From a bacterium (GTDB lineage Bacteria; Bacillota; Bacilli; Lactobacillales; Streptococcaceae): a DNA stretch of 64,000 nt. The DNA lies in the NCBI GenBank assembly GCA_905221375.1, contig CAJNCY010000001.1, positions 1 through 64,000 on the forward strand. Reading direction: 5' to 3'. Below are positions 7,720 to 18,316 of the stretch, piece after piece. The notes under the pieces were generated by a model. That model saw nothing but the letters and a program-made list of their open reading frames with translations, did no database searches and was not told where the DNA came from. Both the position numbers and the translations under genes were made by a program. Position 1 is the stretch's first letter; each line of letters starts with the position of its first letter.

Positions 7720-8979
7720 TTAAAGTTCTACTGTCAGAACTTGACCTTGCTTAACTACTGGTTCTCCGGCAATATAGACATCATCTACATCACTGGACTT
7801 GACAGCATAGACTAGGTGAGAGAGCATATTTTCTTGGGGTTGAAGATGGATTTTCCCTTGTGGTTGAATAACGAGAAAATCTGCTTGCTTGCCGACTTCT
7901 AGACTTCCTATCTGATTTTCCATTCCAAGGACCTTAGCCCCTTCGATTGTCAGTGCCTTGAGAGCTGTTTCGATAGGAAATTGGCTGGCATCTCCGCTAT
8001 TCATTTTCTGAAGGAGAGCTGCAGTCCGTCCTTCCTCAAACATATCTAGATTGTTATTGGAAGCAACCGAATCTGTCGCAATTCCTACTGCCACTCCTGC
8101 TTTTTGGAGTTGGATGATTGGAGCGATTCCTGAGGCCAGTTTAAGGTTACTGATAGGATTATGGGCGATAGCCACTTGAGAAGTTGCCAAACGTTCAATT
8201 TCTCGCTCGTTTAATTCTACCCCATGAGCAAAGACAGAAGGATGATCTAAGTAACCCAGTTCTTCTAGAAAAGCGAGGGGACGTTTGCCGTATCGTTTCA
8301 GGATAATTCCTGACTCCTCCTTGGTCTCCGCCACGTGGATATGGAGAGGAATATTCAACTCTTTTGCCATATCTAAGCTTTCTGCCAGCAAGTCTATACT
8401 ACAACTGTAGGGAGAATGTGGAGCTACCATCACCTTGAAATTTGGATTTTTATATTCTAAGATTTTCTCTATGATGAATCGAGTTCTGCTTATAGTTTCA
8501 TCAGTTGTCTCTGTCTCCGAAGAAAAGAGGGTAGGTGAGAAATAACAACGCATCTTGGAATCTTTCACTGCCTGATAAATCCGTTCAATATCCACACCAT
8601 TGGGATTATACATATCATTAAAGGTTGTTGTTCCTGACTGGAGCATCTCTGTCAGAGCTTCTTTAACCGCCTTAGTAGTCATGTCGGGAGTAAACTCAGC
8701 TTCTGCTGGCCAGATATAGTCATTGAGCCATTCATGAAGATTACTATCATCTCGGACTCCTCTCAATCCTGTCATAGCAGAGTGTGTGTGGCAATTAACC
8801 AAACCAGGCATAATCCAGGCTCCCTGATAGTCTATAATCTGCTCAGCTTGCTCTAAAATCTCTGACTTCTCTTGACCAACATAGACGATTTGAGAATCCT
8901 TAACTGCTAAGATTCCAGCCAAATAAACATGGAAATCTTGGTCACAAGTCACGATATTTACATGCTGAAAGACTTTCAT
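7720..8979 (-). CDS. mtaD: Amidohydrolase, 5'-methylthioadenosine/S-adenosylhomocysteine deaminase family
   Basis: 419 residues, TrzA/ATZ-type metal-dependent hydrolase, cytosolic. Metal and catalytic motifs: NCHTHSA (HxH), APHSPYSC, HIHVAETKEE (His and Glu) and IATDSVASNN (Asp). The N-terminal beta-sandwich ends at IMPGLVNCHTH, and the C-terminus returns to it (GSLEVGKQADFLVI). The family deaminates MTA, SAH or adenosine, feeding purine salvage and methyl recycling. The exact substrate is inferred from family resemblance. It is a single gene with AAGGAG before its ATG. Confidence 0.85.
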   Translation of the reverse strand: MKVFQHVNIVTCDQDFHVYLAGILAVKDSQIVYVGQEKSEILEQAEQIIDYQGAWIMPGLVNCHTHSAMTGLRGVRDDSNLHEWLNDYIWPAEAEFTPDMTTKAVKEALTEMLQSGTTTFNDMYNPNGVDIERIYQAVKDSKMRCYFSPTLFSSETETTDETISRTRFIIEKILEYKNPNFKVMVAPHSPYSCSIDLLAESLDMAKELNIPLHIHVAETKEESGIILKRYGKRPLAFLEELGYLDHPSVFAHGVELNEREIERLATSQVAIAHNPISNLKLASGIAPIIQLQKAGVAVGIATDSVASNNNLDMFEEGRTAALLQKMNSGDASQFPIETALKALTIEGAKVLGMENQIGSLEVGKQADFLVIQPQGKIHLQPQENMLSHLVYAVKSSDVDDVYIAGEPVVKQGQVLTVEL

Positions 8980-9037
8980 TCTAGGCTCCTTTTCTATAAG
9001 ACAATTTACAGTGAATAATTTTTCTAGCTATTGTAAC

Positions 9038-9066
9038 AAAAAAGTCACCCGAAGGCAACTTTTTTC
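9038..9066 (-). terminator. Terminator after the ABC exporter operon
   Basis: Minus strand AAGTTGCC-TTCG-GGTGACTT with a T-run: a short hairpin with G-U pairs and a UUCG tetraloop. A TACAAT -10 for mtaD follows at once. Confidence 0.75.
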
Positions 9067-9093
9067 GTTCATAAGATTTTAAAATAGAAAGGC

Positions 9094-10842
9094 TTATTCA
9101 GAGCTAAAAGCGGCAGCTTGCTGCATTTGGTAATACTTGCCTTTTCTAGCCATGAGGTCCTGATGATTGCCATGCTCCACAATATCGCCATCCACTAAGA
9201 CTAGAATCATATCCGCATCCTGAATGGTTGACAAGCGGTGAGCAATGATAAAGCTTGTGCGCCCCTTCATGAGTTTAGCAAATGCATCCTGAACTAGCAC
9301 TTCTGTCCGTGTATCGATGGAGGAAGTCGCCTCGTCTAAGATGAGAATCTTTGGAATAGCCAGAAAGACTCGGGCAATGGTCAAGAGCTGGGCTTGACCG
9401 ACAGAGAGAGATTCTCCTGCATTTTCCAACTTGGTATCGTAACCCTGCGGCAACTGTTGGATGAAAAAGTCTGCATTGGCTGCTTTGGCAGCAGCAATCA
9501 CTTGCTCCCGACTAGCATCAGGATTACAAAAGGCAATATTGTCATGGATGGTTCCTTGCTTGAGCCAGGTTTCTTGGAGCACCATACCAAACTGTTGTCT
9601 CAATGATGCCCGGGTATAGTCATAAATGGATTTCCCATCCAGCAAGATATCTCCCGAGTTAATGGGATAAAAACGCATGAGGAGATTGATAAGAGTTGAT
9701 TTTCCGGCACCTGTCGGACCAACAATAGCTACCTTGCTACCAGCTGGAATATCAATAGATAAATCCTTAATCAAAATCTTTTCAGGATGGTAGCCAAAAG
9801 AGACATGTTTAAAGGAAATAGCTCCCTTAACTTGGTTACTAGTCAAGACTTCCTTGCCTGTTTCAGCCACCTCAGGACTCCCTAAGACAGCATAAACACG
9901 CTCTGCGCAAGCGAGAGCACTTTGCAACTCAGCTAGCACTGAAGAAATATCGTTAAAAGGCTTGGTGTACTGTTGAACATAGTTCAAAAAGGTCACTAAG
10001 CGCCCAATGGTCAAGGTGGACCCCATCATGATACGATAAGCTCCTACTCCAGCTAGAAGCGCATAAATGAGTGCATTGACAAAGCGAGTCGAAGGATTGA
10101 CCGTTGATGAATAAAAGATGGCTGACTGAGAATAGCCTGCGTAGTTGGCATTAGCCTCACGCAGCCTTTGGATAAATTCTGCCTGAGCATTAAAGGACTG
10201 GATAATGGTCTGCTGGCTCAACGATTCTTCAATTAATTGTGTCTGAATCCCCCTTGTCTCTGTTTGCTTTTGGAAGAGATGATAGGAGCGTTTGGCAATA
10301 AAGCGTGAGATTACCATAGACAGTGGCGTCAACAGCAAGACCAAAAGAGTCATGAGGAGGTGAATTTGAAGCATGGCTAGAATACTAATCAAAATCATCA
10401 AGATACCAATAAAGAATTGGTTAAAAATCATGGTCAAACCAGCTGCTAACTGTTCAATGTCCGTGGTTACACGACTGATCATCTCCCCACTGCCTTGCCG
10501 ATCCACAAAGGCAATCGGTAACCGATGGAGCTTATGGATGATTCGCTCTCGCAAGTCTCTGGTATAAGAAAAGATTAGGCGATTATAGATGAGAGGATTT
10601 ACCCACTGCACAAGGGTATTTCCTATGACCACCAAGATCATTTGGAGAAAAATCTGCCAAAAAACTGGTGAAGAGTCAGTCACTAGGACTTGGTCGATGA
10701 CCTGCCCAATCAAGATGGGAAGATAAATTGATAAGCCAACCTGGGCAATAGTTCCTAGAAAGGCTAGGAAAAGGAGGAAGGGATGGCTTGCTAAATCTTT
10801 TGCCAAACGTTTGAGCGTCTGGTTTGCAGTTTGTCGTCTCAT
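9094..10842 (-). CDS. ABC exporter half-transporter, catalytic-Glu subunit
   Basis: 582 residues from the ATG at 10842, which follows GGAAGGAGGACTAGT; upstream in-frame ATGs lie inside the preceding gene. The N-terminal half has six membrane spans; the C-terminal half is an ATPase with Walker A GPTGAGKST, a divergent signature LSVGQ and Walker B ILILDEATSSID with the catalytic Glu. The signature is non-canonical while the Glu is kept, the complement of its partner at 10844-12568, so the two should form one asymmetric heterodimer. Substrate unknown; such pairs export drugs, peptides or lipids. Confidence 0.9.
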   Translation of the reverse strand: MRRQTANQTLKRLAKDLASHPFLLFLAFLGTIAQVGLSIYLPILIGQVIDQVLVTDSSPVFWQIFLQMILVVIGNTLVQWVNPLIYNRLIFSYTRDLRERIIHKLHRLPIAFVDRQGSGEMISRVTTDIEQLAAGLTMIFNQFFIGILMILISILAMLQIHLLMTLLVLLLTPLSMVISRFIAKRSYHLFQKQTETRGIQTQLIEESLSQQTIIQSFNAQAEFIQRLREANANYAGYSQSAIFYSSTVNPSTRFVNALIYALLAGVGAYRIMMGSTLTIGRLVTFLNYVQQYTKPFNDISSVLAELQSALACAERVYAVLGSPEVAETGKEVLTSNQVKGAISFKHVSFGYHPEKILIKDLSIDIPAGSKVAIVGPTGAGKSTLINLLMRFYPINSGDILLDGKSIYDYTRASLRQQFGMVLQETWLKQGTIHDNIAFCNPDASREQVIAAAKAANADFFIQQLPQGYDTKLENAGESLSVGQAQLLTIARVFLAIPKILILDEATSSIDTRTEVLVQDAFAKLMKGRTSFIIAHRLSTIQDADMILVLVDGDIVEHGNHQDLMARKGKYYQMQQAAAFSSE

Positions 10843-10843
10843 A

Positions 10844-12568
10844 CTAGTCCTCCTTCCCATGTTGGGATGCATTGATTTCGCGATAGACTTGACTGGATTT
10901 CATCAAGTCCTCGTGCTTGCCGATAGCTAGGAGCTCACCTTTTTCCAAGAGGAGAATCTGGTCTGCCATCTGGAGTGTCGAAGTCCGTTGAGAAATCAAG
11001 ATTAAGTTCGTATTTGGTAGATTTTCTCGAATAGCTTTTAAGAGCTTGGACTCGGTGATGGTGTCGAGGGCCGAGGTCGCGTCATCTAGGATAAGGAACG
11101 GAGCTTGGCGCAAGACTGCACGTGCGATAGACAGCCTTTGTTTTTGTCCGCCTGAGAAATTTCGACCTCCTGCCTCAACAGTGGCATCCAAGAGTCCTTC
11201 CTTTTCACTGACAAAATCCTTAGCTTGCGCAATCTCCAAGGCCTGCCAGAGTTCTTGATCAGTCACTACTTGATTTAAACCCAAAGTCAAGTTGGAACGA
11301 ATAGTTCCTTTAAAGAGTTCGACCTTTTGGGGCACATAGGAAATCCAAGACCGCCACTGCTCAAGATTAAGAGGACTACGTCCATTTCGATAAAGGTCAA
11401 TGCTCCCCTTGTCTGCTGGGTAAAGTCCAAGTAAGACTTGCACCAAGCTTGATTTACCAGAACCTGTTCCCCCAATAATACCAAGGATTTGCCCTCGCTT
11501 CATATCAAAGGAAATGTCTCTCAGAGAAGGCTGGGCCGCATCAGGATAGGTAAAGGTCAATTCTTGAACTTGTAAAACCTGATTGCTGGTAGCTTGCTTT
11601 TGTTCTAACTCTGAGTAGATATCCTCTGGAGCTTCAGCAAAGACTTCCTCGATTCTCTTGGCTGAGATATAGGACTGGTTAAGAGAATTGATCAGCATGG
11701 CTAATTTGACCAATTCCACCAAAATCTGTAAGAGATAGTTGATAAGGGCAATCAGGGCACCTTGACTGAGTAAACCTCCTTGAATTGAAATATAGCCCTG
11801 CCAGATGATGATGAGAAGAGTTCCATTGACAATCAGATAGGTCAAAGGTGTTAATAAACTGGACCAGAAACCTGTCTTTTCTTGTAATCGGGCATAGACT
11901 TGGTTAAGGGTTTGAAAAATCTGTAACTCTCGTTTTTCTTGACCAAAAGCACGAATAACTCGCATGCCTTGTAATTGCTGGCGCGTTTCCTGAACCAGTT
12001 GGTCCGTTTTCTTTCTGAGACTACTGTAGAGAGGATTGACCAGTCGAGAGAGCCCTACAATAACAATTGTCAAAATAACAACCATGACTAAGAACCAGAA
12101 AGTCAGCTCAGCTGAGATGCGATAGGCCATAAAAATGGCTCCAAAAACGATAATGGGTGCTCGCAAAAAGAGGCGCAGAAATTGATTGATCCCAGTCTGA
12201 ATCTGATAGGTGTCCGAAGTCAAGCGAGTCACCAAGCTAGAAGTGGTCAGACGGTCTCTGCTGTCCTTGGGCAAGGAAAGAATATGACGATAAAGGTCGT
12301 TTGTCAGTTCTTTGGCAAACCCAACCGCAGCCTTGGCTGAATAAAACTGAGCTACCAAGGCTACTAAAACGCCAATGACTGCAAAGATAAGGAGCAGACC
12401 AATCTGCATCCAGAGATGCCCTTGATCTCTCTGGGGCAAGGATTGGTCAACAATCCCTGCAATCACCATAGGAACCAAGAGTTCAAACACAGCTTCTAAT
12501 AACTTGAACAAGGGTGCTAAAATTGCTTCCTTGATGTAGTGTTTAAAGTAAGATAGTAAGTGTTTCAT
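10844..12568 (-). CDS. ABC exporter half-transporter, degenerate-site subunit
   Basis: 574 residues: six-span membrane domain (about 1-300), then an ATPase domain with Walker A GGTGSGKSS, canonical-type signature FSGGQKQR and Walker B FLILDDATSALD, where Asp replaces the catalytic Glu. In heterodimeric exporters such as BmrC/BmrD one ATP site is degenerate in exactly this way. Its stop sits 2 bp from the partner's ATG, so the genes are coupled. Substrate not deducible. The start ATG at 12568 follows AGAAGGGATTT. Confidence 0.9.
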   Translation of the reverse strand: MKHLLSYFKHYIKEAILAPLFKLLEAVFELLVPMVIAGIVDQSLPQRDQGHLWMQIGLLLIFAVIGVLVALVAQFYSAKAAVGFAKELTNDLYRHILSLPKDSRDRLTTSSLVTRLTSDTYQIQTGINQFLRLFLRAPIIVFGAIFMAYRISAELTFWFLVMVVILTIVIVGLSRLVNPLYSSLRKKTDQLVQETRQQLQGMRVIRAFGQEKRELQIFQTLNQVYARLQEKTGFWSSLLTPLTYLIVNGTLLIIIWQGYISIQGGLLSQGALIALINYLLQILVELVKLAMLINSLNQSYISAKRIEEVFAEAPEDIYSELEQKQATSNQVLQVQELTFTYPDAAQPSLRDISFDMKRGQILGIIGGTGSGKSSLVQVLLGLYPADKGSIDLYRNGRSPLNLEQWRSWISYVPQKVELFKGTIRSNLTLGLNQVVTDQELWQALEIAQAKDFVSEKEGLLDATVEAGGRNFSGGQKQRLSIARAVLRQAPFLILDDATSALDTITESKLLKAIRENLPNTNLILISQRTSTLQMADQILLLEKGELLAIGKHEDLMKSSQVYREINASQHGKED

Positions 12569-12598
12569 AAATCCCTTCTATTTTCTAAAATGAAGAAA

Positions 12599-12613
12599 GT
12601 GGGAAGCACCCAC
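12599..12613 (-). terminator. Weak hairpin between msrAB and the ABC operon
   Basis: Minus strand GTGGGTGCTTCCCAC followed by TTTCTTCATTTT. Short stem; probably a partial terminator after msrAB. Confidence 0.5.
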
Positions 12614-12623
12614 CCTCTCAATT

Positions 12624-13562
12624 TTATTTGTTTAAGTAAGGCAATAGATAGCCATACCCTGCTTCGTCCATCTCATCCTTGGCCACAAAGCGCAAGGAAG
12701 CCGAATTGATACAGTAACGGAGGCCACCTAACTCACGAGGTCCATCTGTGAAAACATGACCCAAGTGAGCATTGCCTGACCGAGAACGAACTTCGATTCG
12801 CTCCATTCCATGGCTGAGATCCTTGTAATAATGAATCAACTCTTTGGAAATCGGACGGCTGAAACTTGGCCAACCACAACCTGAGGCAAACTTATCCTTG
12901 GCAAAAAAGAGTGGCTCACCCGTCGTAATATCTACATAAATCCCTTCTTCAAAGGTTTGGTCATAGGCATTGGTAAATGGAGCCTCTGTAGCAGCTTCTT
13001 GGGTGACACGATAGGACTCTTCAGTTAAGCTTTCCTTCAACACTTCTTGACTAGGCTTTTCATAGTTAGAGGCATCAATCAATGGCTTATCAGCATCGGT
13101 CACATCGATATGACAGTAACCTGAAGGATTCCTCTTAAGATAGTCTTGGTGGTAATCTTCAGCCAGAATGTAGTGGCGAAGTTTCTCCACCTCTACTGCA
13201 ATCTTTCGCCCAAGCATGCGTTCCTGCTCCTGCACCACAGTGTAGATAGCTGGCAAGTCTGCATCATCTTGGTAATAAATCCCAGTTCGATATTGGCGAC
13301 CACGGTCATTTCCCTGCTGGTTAATGGACAAGGGATCGATGACACGGAAATAATAGAGTAAAATCTCTCTGAGTGAGACTGCCTTCTCATCGTAAATCAC
13401 TTGAACCGTTTCTGCATGGTCTGTTTCCTTGAGGAGCTGGTAATTTGTCGTTTCGACTTGTCCATTAGCGTAGCCAACACTGGTTGCTAGCACTCCAGAA
13501 ATGCGTGAAAAATACTCCTCTAGGCCCCAAAAACAACCACCTGCTAGATAAATTTCTGCCAT
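12624..13562 (-). CDS. msrAB: MsrA-MsrB fusion, methionine sulfoxide reductase
   Basis: 312 residues. The MsrA domain (about 1-160) has the catalytic [11 protein letters not shown] (Cys10) and reduces S-sulfoxides. The MsrB domain (about 170-312) has CGWPSF, HLGHVF and [11 protein letters not shown] with the catalytic Cys, and reduces R-sulfoxides. No signal peptide, so this is the cytosolic paralogue (MsrAB2 in pneumococcus), unlike the membrane-tethered MsrAB1. The role suits an organism that makes its own H2O2 with SpxB (also in this window). One CxxC zinc pair of many MsrB proteins is not obvious here. Confidence 0.93.
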   Translation of the reverse strand: MAEIYLAGGCFWGLEEYFSRISGVLATSVGYANGQVETTNYQLLKETDHAETVQVIYDEKAVSLREILLYYFRVIDPLSINQQGNDRGRQYRTGIYYQDDADLPAIYTVVQEQERMLGRKIAVEVEKLRHYILAEDYHQDYLKRNPSGYCHIDVTDADKPLIDASNYEKPSQEVLKESLTEESYRVTQEAATEAPFTNAYDQTFEEGIYVDITTGEPLFFAKDKFASGCGWPSFSRPISKELIHYYKDLSHGMERIEVRSRSGNAHLGHVFTDGPRELGGLRYCINSASLRFVAKDEMDEAGYGYLLPYLNK

Positions 13563-13603
13563 CTTTATTTCTCCTTTATCAAGTTTTTAACTCGAATTCT
13601 TTT

Positions 13604-13652
13604 CAAAAAAAGGATAGGAAGCCCTTTGGTCGAGAGTTTCCCCATCCTATCT
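13604..13652 (-). terminator. hom-thrB terminator
   Basis: Minus strand stem GATAGG...CCTATC followed by CTTTTTTT, just after the thrB stop. Confidence 0.8.
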
Positions 13653-13660
13653 TCTATTCT

Positions 13661-14530
13661 TTATTTTGCTTCTACACGGACACCTTGGGTATCAACCTTC
13701 AAGTCATGCAGTTTGCCTTTGAAAGGTTGCTTTTCCAATTCTGTCTTAATCGTTGGCATCTTGTCATGAGAAGCCAAAACCATAACTGTCGGCCCAGCAC
13801 CAGAGAGATAGGTTGCATAGGCACCATTTTCTTTGGTTACTTGCTTAATCGTCGCAAATTCTCTCACCAAGTCCTGACGATAGCGTTCATGGAAGAGGTC
13901 TCCCTCGATTGCTTGCCCAGCTGTCACCATATCTCCTGCCAACAAGGCTGCAACCGCCACATTGGCAATAGAACTAGCTGCAACAGCTTCCTTGTAAGAC
14001 AATTTTTTAGGCAAGACACCACGGCTGTCTCGAGTACGCAATTCATAGTTTGGAATGTAGGCTAGGAAATCACACTCTGGGAAGTCTGCTACGATAGCAG
14101 AGACTTGCCCATCAACGGAGCTTGCAATAACGAGATTACCATAAATGGCTGGAGCCACATTGTCAGGATGTCCTTCAATCTTAGTCGCTAACTGCAATTT
14201 TTCATGATCAGACAAGTTGAGCTTGCCCAATTGATTAGCTAGTTCAATCCCAGCAACAATAACAGAGCTAGAAGAACCCAAACCACGCGCCAAGGGAACA
14301 TCACTGGTCATTTTCAAACGTCTTGGTTGTAAGTCTGGTACAATTTGCAAGGCAATTTTGAGCAAGAGATTACGCTCGTCATGTGGAATCCATTTGCCAA
14401 TCTGGTGTTCAATCAGCCACTCATCTCGTTCTTCGCAGACCTCAATTTGAAGATACTTGGTTACAGCTACACCGACCGAATCAAAACCTGGCCCAATATT
14501 GGCACTGGTTGCAGGTACAATAATCTTCAT
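13661..14530 (-). CDS. thrB: Homoserine kinase
   Basis: 289 residues, GHMP kinase family. It phosphorylates homoserine on the way to threonine. N-terminal [18 protein letters not shown], the ATP-binding [16 protein letters not shown] near residue 90, and the C-terminal GHMP motif [14 protein letters not shown] are all present. The ATG starts one base after the hom stop, with GGAG inside the end of hom, so expression is coupled. No ThrC lies in the window. Confidence 0.96.
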   Translation of the reverse strand: MKIIVPATSANIGPGFDSVGVAVTKYLQIEVCEERDEWLIEHQIGKWIPHDERNLLLKIALQIVPDLQPRRLKMTSDVPLARGLGSSSSVIVAGIELANQLGKLNLSDHEKLQLATKIEGHPDNVAPAIYGNLVIASSVDGQVSAIVADFPECDFLAYIPNYELRTRDSRGVLPKKLSYKEAVAASSIANVAVAALLAGDMVTAGQAIEGDLFHERYRQDLVREFATIKQVTKENGAYATYLSGAGPTVMVLASHDKMPTIKTELEKQPFKGKLHDLKVDTQGVRVEAK

Positions 14531-14531
14531 C

Positions 14532-15818
14532 TTATTCTCCTAACACCTTGAAGGTATTTAAGAGGTCGAATTCTGAAACCTTCTTCAATTCAGCTGAAAC
14601 ATTTTCAAGTTGCGCTTTATTAATCTTATGTGTAATAATCACTACACGCGCCTTGTCATCTTCTTTGCCATCTTGGAGGATTTGCTTGAAGGAAATATCT
14701 TGAGCATTAAAGATTTCAGCTAGTTTCAAAACCTGACCTTTTGAATCTGGAGCCAAGATTGAGAAGTAGTAATTTGCTTTGACATCTTCTGGATTAGCTA
14801 AAACCAAGTCACGGCTGTATTCGTTGAAGTCTTTTCCAATTGTTCCATCATTCAAGCGACGAACGATACGGACAATATCTGCTACCACACTCGTTGCAGT
14901 TGGTTTTTGACCAGCCCCTGGTCCGTAATACATAGACTCACCAATACCGATAGATTCTACAAAGACAGCGTTCATTACGCCATTCACACTAGCAAGTGGG
15001 TGCGCTTTAGGTAGGAAGGTTGGAGTCACTTCTGCAGCAATTCCTGAAGGAGTTTCCTCGATAGAGCCAACCAATTTCACTACATAGCCAAGTTCTTGGG
15101 CTACGGCTACGTCTTCTGGTGTGATGTTGCGGATTCCCTTGTGGGCTACATCGTCAAATGCAACCTTCATACCAAAAGCAAATTGGCTCAAAATAACCAT
15201 CTTGTAGGCTGCATCAATCCCATCCACATCATTTGTCGGATCGCTTTCTGCAAATCCTAGACGTTGTGCTTCCGCAAGAGCATCGTCGTAAGACCATCCT
15301 TCTTCCACCATCTTGGTCATCATGAAATTGGAAGTTCCGTTGACTACTCCAAGCACGCGCGTAATTTTATCAGAAGCTAATGAATTTGCTAGAGTGCGAA
15401 GAATTGGAATCCCACCAGCTACTGCTGCTTCGTAGTAAAGTGCTACATTATGCTCTTTAGCGATTTCTAACAATTCTGCACCATGGACAGCCAAAAGGTC
15501 CTTGTTAGCAGTCACAACGTGTTTCCCAGCTTCCAAGGCACGAGTGATAAAGGTTTTAGCTGGTTCGATACGCCCCATCAATTCCACTACGATCGTAATG
15601 TCTTGATCTGACAAAATGTCATCCACATTGGTTACAAAGTTAAAGTCATTCCCTGCTGCAAGCAAGCGATTCTTTTCATCTTCATCCTTGACCAATACCT
15701 TAGCAACTTCGATATCTGAATGTGCTGATTGATTGATTTTTTCTCCATTTTCCTTTAGGAGGAAAGGCACACCACTTGCAACGGTACCAAATCCTAATAA
15801 AGCAATTTTAACTGTCAT
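14532..15818 (-). CDS. hom: Homoserine dehydrogenase
   Basis: 428 residues from the ATG at 15818 (GAGGAGACAAAC before it). Reduces aspartate semialdehyde to homoserine with NAD(P)H. Nucleotide-binding site [11 protein letters not shown], catalytic region [11 protein letters not shown] and [14 protein letters not shown], and a C-terminal ACT domain (from about residue 345, VILAPDS-like start) for threonine feedback. First gene of a two-gene operon with thrB. Confidence 0.96.
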   Translation of the reverse strand: MTVKIALLGFGTVASGVPFLLKENGEKINQSAHSDIEVAKVLVKDEDEKNRLLAAGNDFNFVTNVDDILSDQDITIVVELMGRIEPAKTFITRALEAGKHVVTANKDLLAVHGAELLEIAKEHNVALYYEAAVAGGIPILRTLANSLASDKITRVLGVVNGTSNFMMTKMVEEGWSYDDALAEAQRLGFAESDPTNDVDGIDAAYKMVILSQFAFGMKVAFDDVAHKGIRNITPEDVAVAQELGYVVKLVGSIEETPSGIAAEVTPTFLPKAHPLASVNGVMNAVFVESIGIGESMYYGPGAGQKPTATSVVADIVRIVRRLNDGTIGKDFNEYSRDLVLANPEDVKANYYFSILAPDSKGQVLKLAEIFNAQDISFKQILQDGKEDDKARVVIITHKINKAQLENVSAELKKVSEFDLLNTFKVLGE

Positions 15819-15849
15819 GTTTGTCTCCTCGAAATTTTCTAATATAGCC

Positions 15850-15855
15850 ATTATA
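15850..15855 (-). promoter_or_regulatory. hom-thrB extended -10 promoter
   Basis: Minus strand TGTTATAAT (TGn plus TATAAT). No strong -35. A second TATAAT lies about 25 bp upstream. Confidence 0.6.
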
Positions 15856-15968
15856 ACAGAATTTTGTGAAAATTCCTATTATAGTAAATCACTATTTCAG
15901 TATAAAAAGAAAAAACGAATCAGACGATTCGCTCTCCATAAAATCTAGAAAAAGCTTTCCAGAAAGGA

Positions 15969-16706
15969 TTATCCAATCTTTTGTAGATTGAGCACAGCAT
16001 CGTGATTCATCAAGACTTGACCATACTCTTGCAAGACTGAGCGACTGATATCACTATCATCTGCAAACTCGCGCATACGGGCCAAAAGCCACGCTGGATA
16101 TGGACTTGGATGATTTTCAATATCTACTAAAATGGTCAAATAATAGCGCTCATTCATCTTATAGAGTTCAGAAGTTTCCATCTCAAAAGTCACTGTCTTG
16201 GCAAAAGCCACCAAGTCAGACAACTTAGCAAAAGAAAGGATGTAGTAGATGTAAGGCTCTTTCTTGCTTTCAGCTTCTTGTTCAGCCTGCTCCTTCTCTT
16301 CTTCCTTAGCTTCGACTTGCTCTAGAGATTGAATGGCTTCGATATCATCCTTAGTTTTGTCCGCGATACTTTTTTCTAAGGTTTTGATAAATTCGTCTGG
16401 CGACATTTGAGCCAATTCTTCCATGTCTGGCAAATCTGATAAATCTTCAAATTCTAGATTTTGGTCAATCTTTGACTTGGTCACAAAGACATCTACCTTA
16501 TCAGGTTTTGGAGTCACACGGAAACTCAACATGCCTGTATCCAAAAAGCTCTCAGGCATCTCTAACTCATCCAAAATGGCATAAAAGAACTCTTCTGTTT
16601 TTTCTTGAGGAACAAGAAAGTCAGCAATCTCCATTCCTCGATCCATCAAATCTTCTAAAGACATCGTGATTTTTAAAGTTGTATCACTGATTTGTTTCAT
16701 TTTCAT
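15969..16706 (-). CDS. mecA: Adaptor protein MecA
   Basis: 245 residues from the ATG at 16706, the pneumococcal length. MecA hands substrates to the ClpC-ClpP protease; in pneumococci it limits competence by targeting ComX and ComW. The N-domain opens MKMKQISDTTLKITM, a Glu/Lys-rich linker lies at about 105-140 (EQVEAKEEEKEQAEQEAE), and the C-terminal ClpC-binding domain follows (PYIYYILSFAKLSDLVAFAK). A GAGG ribosome site precedes the start. Confidence 0.95.
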   Translation of the reverse strand: MKMKQISDTTLKITMSLEDLMDRGMEIADFLVPQEKTEEFFYAILDELEMPESFLDTGMLSFRVTPKPDKVDVFVTKSKIDQNLEFEDLSDLPDMEELAQMSPDEFIKTLEKSIADKTKDDIEAIQSLEQVEAKEEEKEQAEQEAESKKEPYIYYILSFAKLSDLVAFAKTVTFEMETSELYKMNERYYLTILVDIENHPSPYPAWLLARMREFADDSDISRSVLQEYGQVLMNHDAVLNLQKIG

Positions 16707-16784
16707 TGCTAGTAACCTCATACTTTCAGTTCTATCTATTATACTAGATTTTTACGATTTTATCAAAAGAATGGAGCGAGAATG

Positions 16785-16790
16785 TGATAT
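16785..16790 (+). promoter_or_regulatory. Flippase promoter -10
   Basis: TATAAT within GTGATATAATACTAG, about 40 bp before the ATG at 16831. No clear -35. Confidence 0.5.
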
Positions 16791-16830
16791 AATACTAGAG
16801 ACCATTTTACAATACAAGAAAGAAAGTACA

Positions 16831-18309
16831 ATGAAAAATATAAAAGTTAATGCACTGGCTAGCTTACTAGTCAATGTTCTCAATATCGTTTTTCCGCTGA
16901 TAACCAATCCTTATCTGACTCGGATTCTCAGCAAATCCAATTACGGTTATTTCAATACCGCCAATACTTGGGCTAGCTTTGTCATTCCTTTAGCTGCCTT
17001 TGGAATTTACAACTATGGGATTCGAGCTATCAGTAAGGTTAAGGATGATAAGGAGAAAATTAACTATGTCTTCTCCAAGTTATTCTATATCTCAGTGATT
17101 ACATCTGTCCTTACAACTGGTATCTACTTCTTCTTTATTTACATGGATACCAGTATTGAAAATTTAAAAGAACTATACTATATACTCGGAGTACAAGCAC
17201 TCTTCCAATTCCTCTATATTGAGTGGATGAATGAAGCATATGAAAATTACGCCTTTATATTATATAAGACATTAATTATACGGATAGCCATGTTGGTTGC
17301 AATCTTTACCTTTGTAAAAACTCCAGACGATATCGTACCTTATGCAATCATTATGAGTGCAACAACAATCCTCAACTATCTACTCAGTTTTCTCTGGATT
17401 AAGCGAGAAGTTTCCTTTGTTAAAATTGGTCTCATGGAATTAATCAAAGCATCTAAACCGCTCTTGACTATGCTTCTACTAGCGAACGCCAACATGCTCT
17501 ACACCTTACTTGATAGAATGTTTATTACCAAGGGACCTGATGAAAACTACATTTCTTATTATACCATTGCTTCTAGCATCGTCATGTTGATTGCCAGTGT
17601 CCTGAGTGGAGCTATCAACGTCAGTATTCCACGTCTAGGCTACTATCTCGGTAAAAAAGACTACGAGTCTTATAAAAATCTTCTAAATCAAGGCGCTGCC
17701 CTCTTTTACTTCCTCATCATTCCAACCAGTATTGGTATTATGGTATTAGGGAACTACGCAACTGTCATCTACTCTTCTGAAAAATACCTTGAAGCTGGTA
17801 TTGTGACTAGCATCTTCGCCTTTCGGACTATCATTTGGGCCATTGAGTTAATCCTTGGTAAACAAATTATCTTCATCAACGACCATGAAAATCGTTTAAC
17901 AGCCTTTTACTTTATTGGTGGCGGTGCCAATATCCTACTCAACAGTCTCTTGTATTTCAATAATATTTTTGCACCAGAGTACTACATTGCTACTACTATT
18001 ATTGCAGAAACTGTAGTTGTTCTTCTAGAAATTTACTTTATCAAAAAACATCAGCTACTTGATTTAAAAGAAATCTTTATTACCTTAACACGCTATACTA
18101 TTGTATCCCTTGGATTTATTCCAATCTATTTCACATTTAAATTCCTTTTCCAAATCAACTCTTATACAGTCAACATCAATATGATACTCATGGTTCTCTC
18201 GACTGTTGCAACTTGTGGAATCTACTATCTCTTGACACTTTTTATCACAAAAGATAAAACATTCCACTATGCACTCAATCTTGCTCTTGCTAAGATTAAA
18301 AGAAATTAA
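16831..18309 (+). CDS. Wzx/TacF-like polysaccharide or teichoic-acid flippase
   Basis: 492 residues from the ATG at 16831 (weak AAGAAAG site). A MATE/MOP-superfamily integral membrane protein of 12-14 spans, opening MKNIKVNALASLLVNVLNIV and with NYGIRAISKVKD. These features recall TacF, which flips choline-bearing teichoic-acid units in pneumococcus, and Wzx proteins generally. It faces the LicD/GT/polymerase operon head-on, which suggests that it exports what that operon builds. Whether it is TacF itself or a second flippase needs a check for tacF in the lic locus elsewhere. Substrate inferred from context. Confidence 0.85.
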   Translation: MKNIKVNALASLLVNVLNIVFPLITNPYLTRILSKSNYGYFNTANTWASFVIPLAAFGIYNYGIRAISKVKDDKEKINYVFSKLFYISVITSVLTTGIYFFFIYMDTSIENLKELYYILGVQALFQFLYIEWMNEAYENYAFILYKTLIIRIAMLVAIFTFVKTPDDIVPYAIIMSATTILNYLLSFLWIKREVSFVKIGLMELIKASKPLLTMLLLANANMLYTLLDRMFITKGPDENYISYYTIASSIVMLIASVLSGAINVSIPRLGYYLGKKDYESYKNLLNQGAALFYFLIIPTSIGIMVLGNYATVIYSSEKYLEAGIVTSIFAFRTIIWAIELILGKQIIFINDHENRLTAFYFIGGGANILLNSLLYFNNIFAPEYYIATTIIAETVVVLLEIYFIKKHQLLDLKEIFITLTRYTIVSLGFIPIYFTFKFLFQINSYTVNINMILMVLSTVATCGIYYLLTLFITKDKTFHYALNLALAKIKRN

Positions 18310-18316
18310 AAAAATC

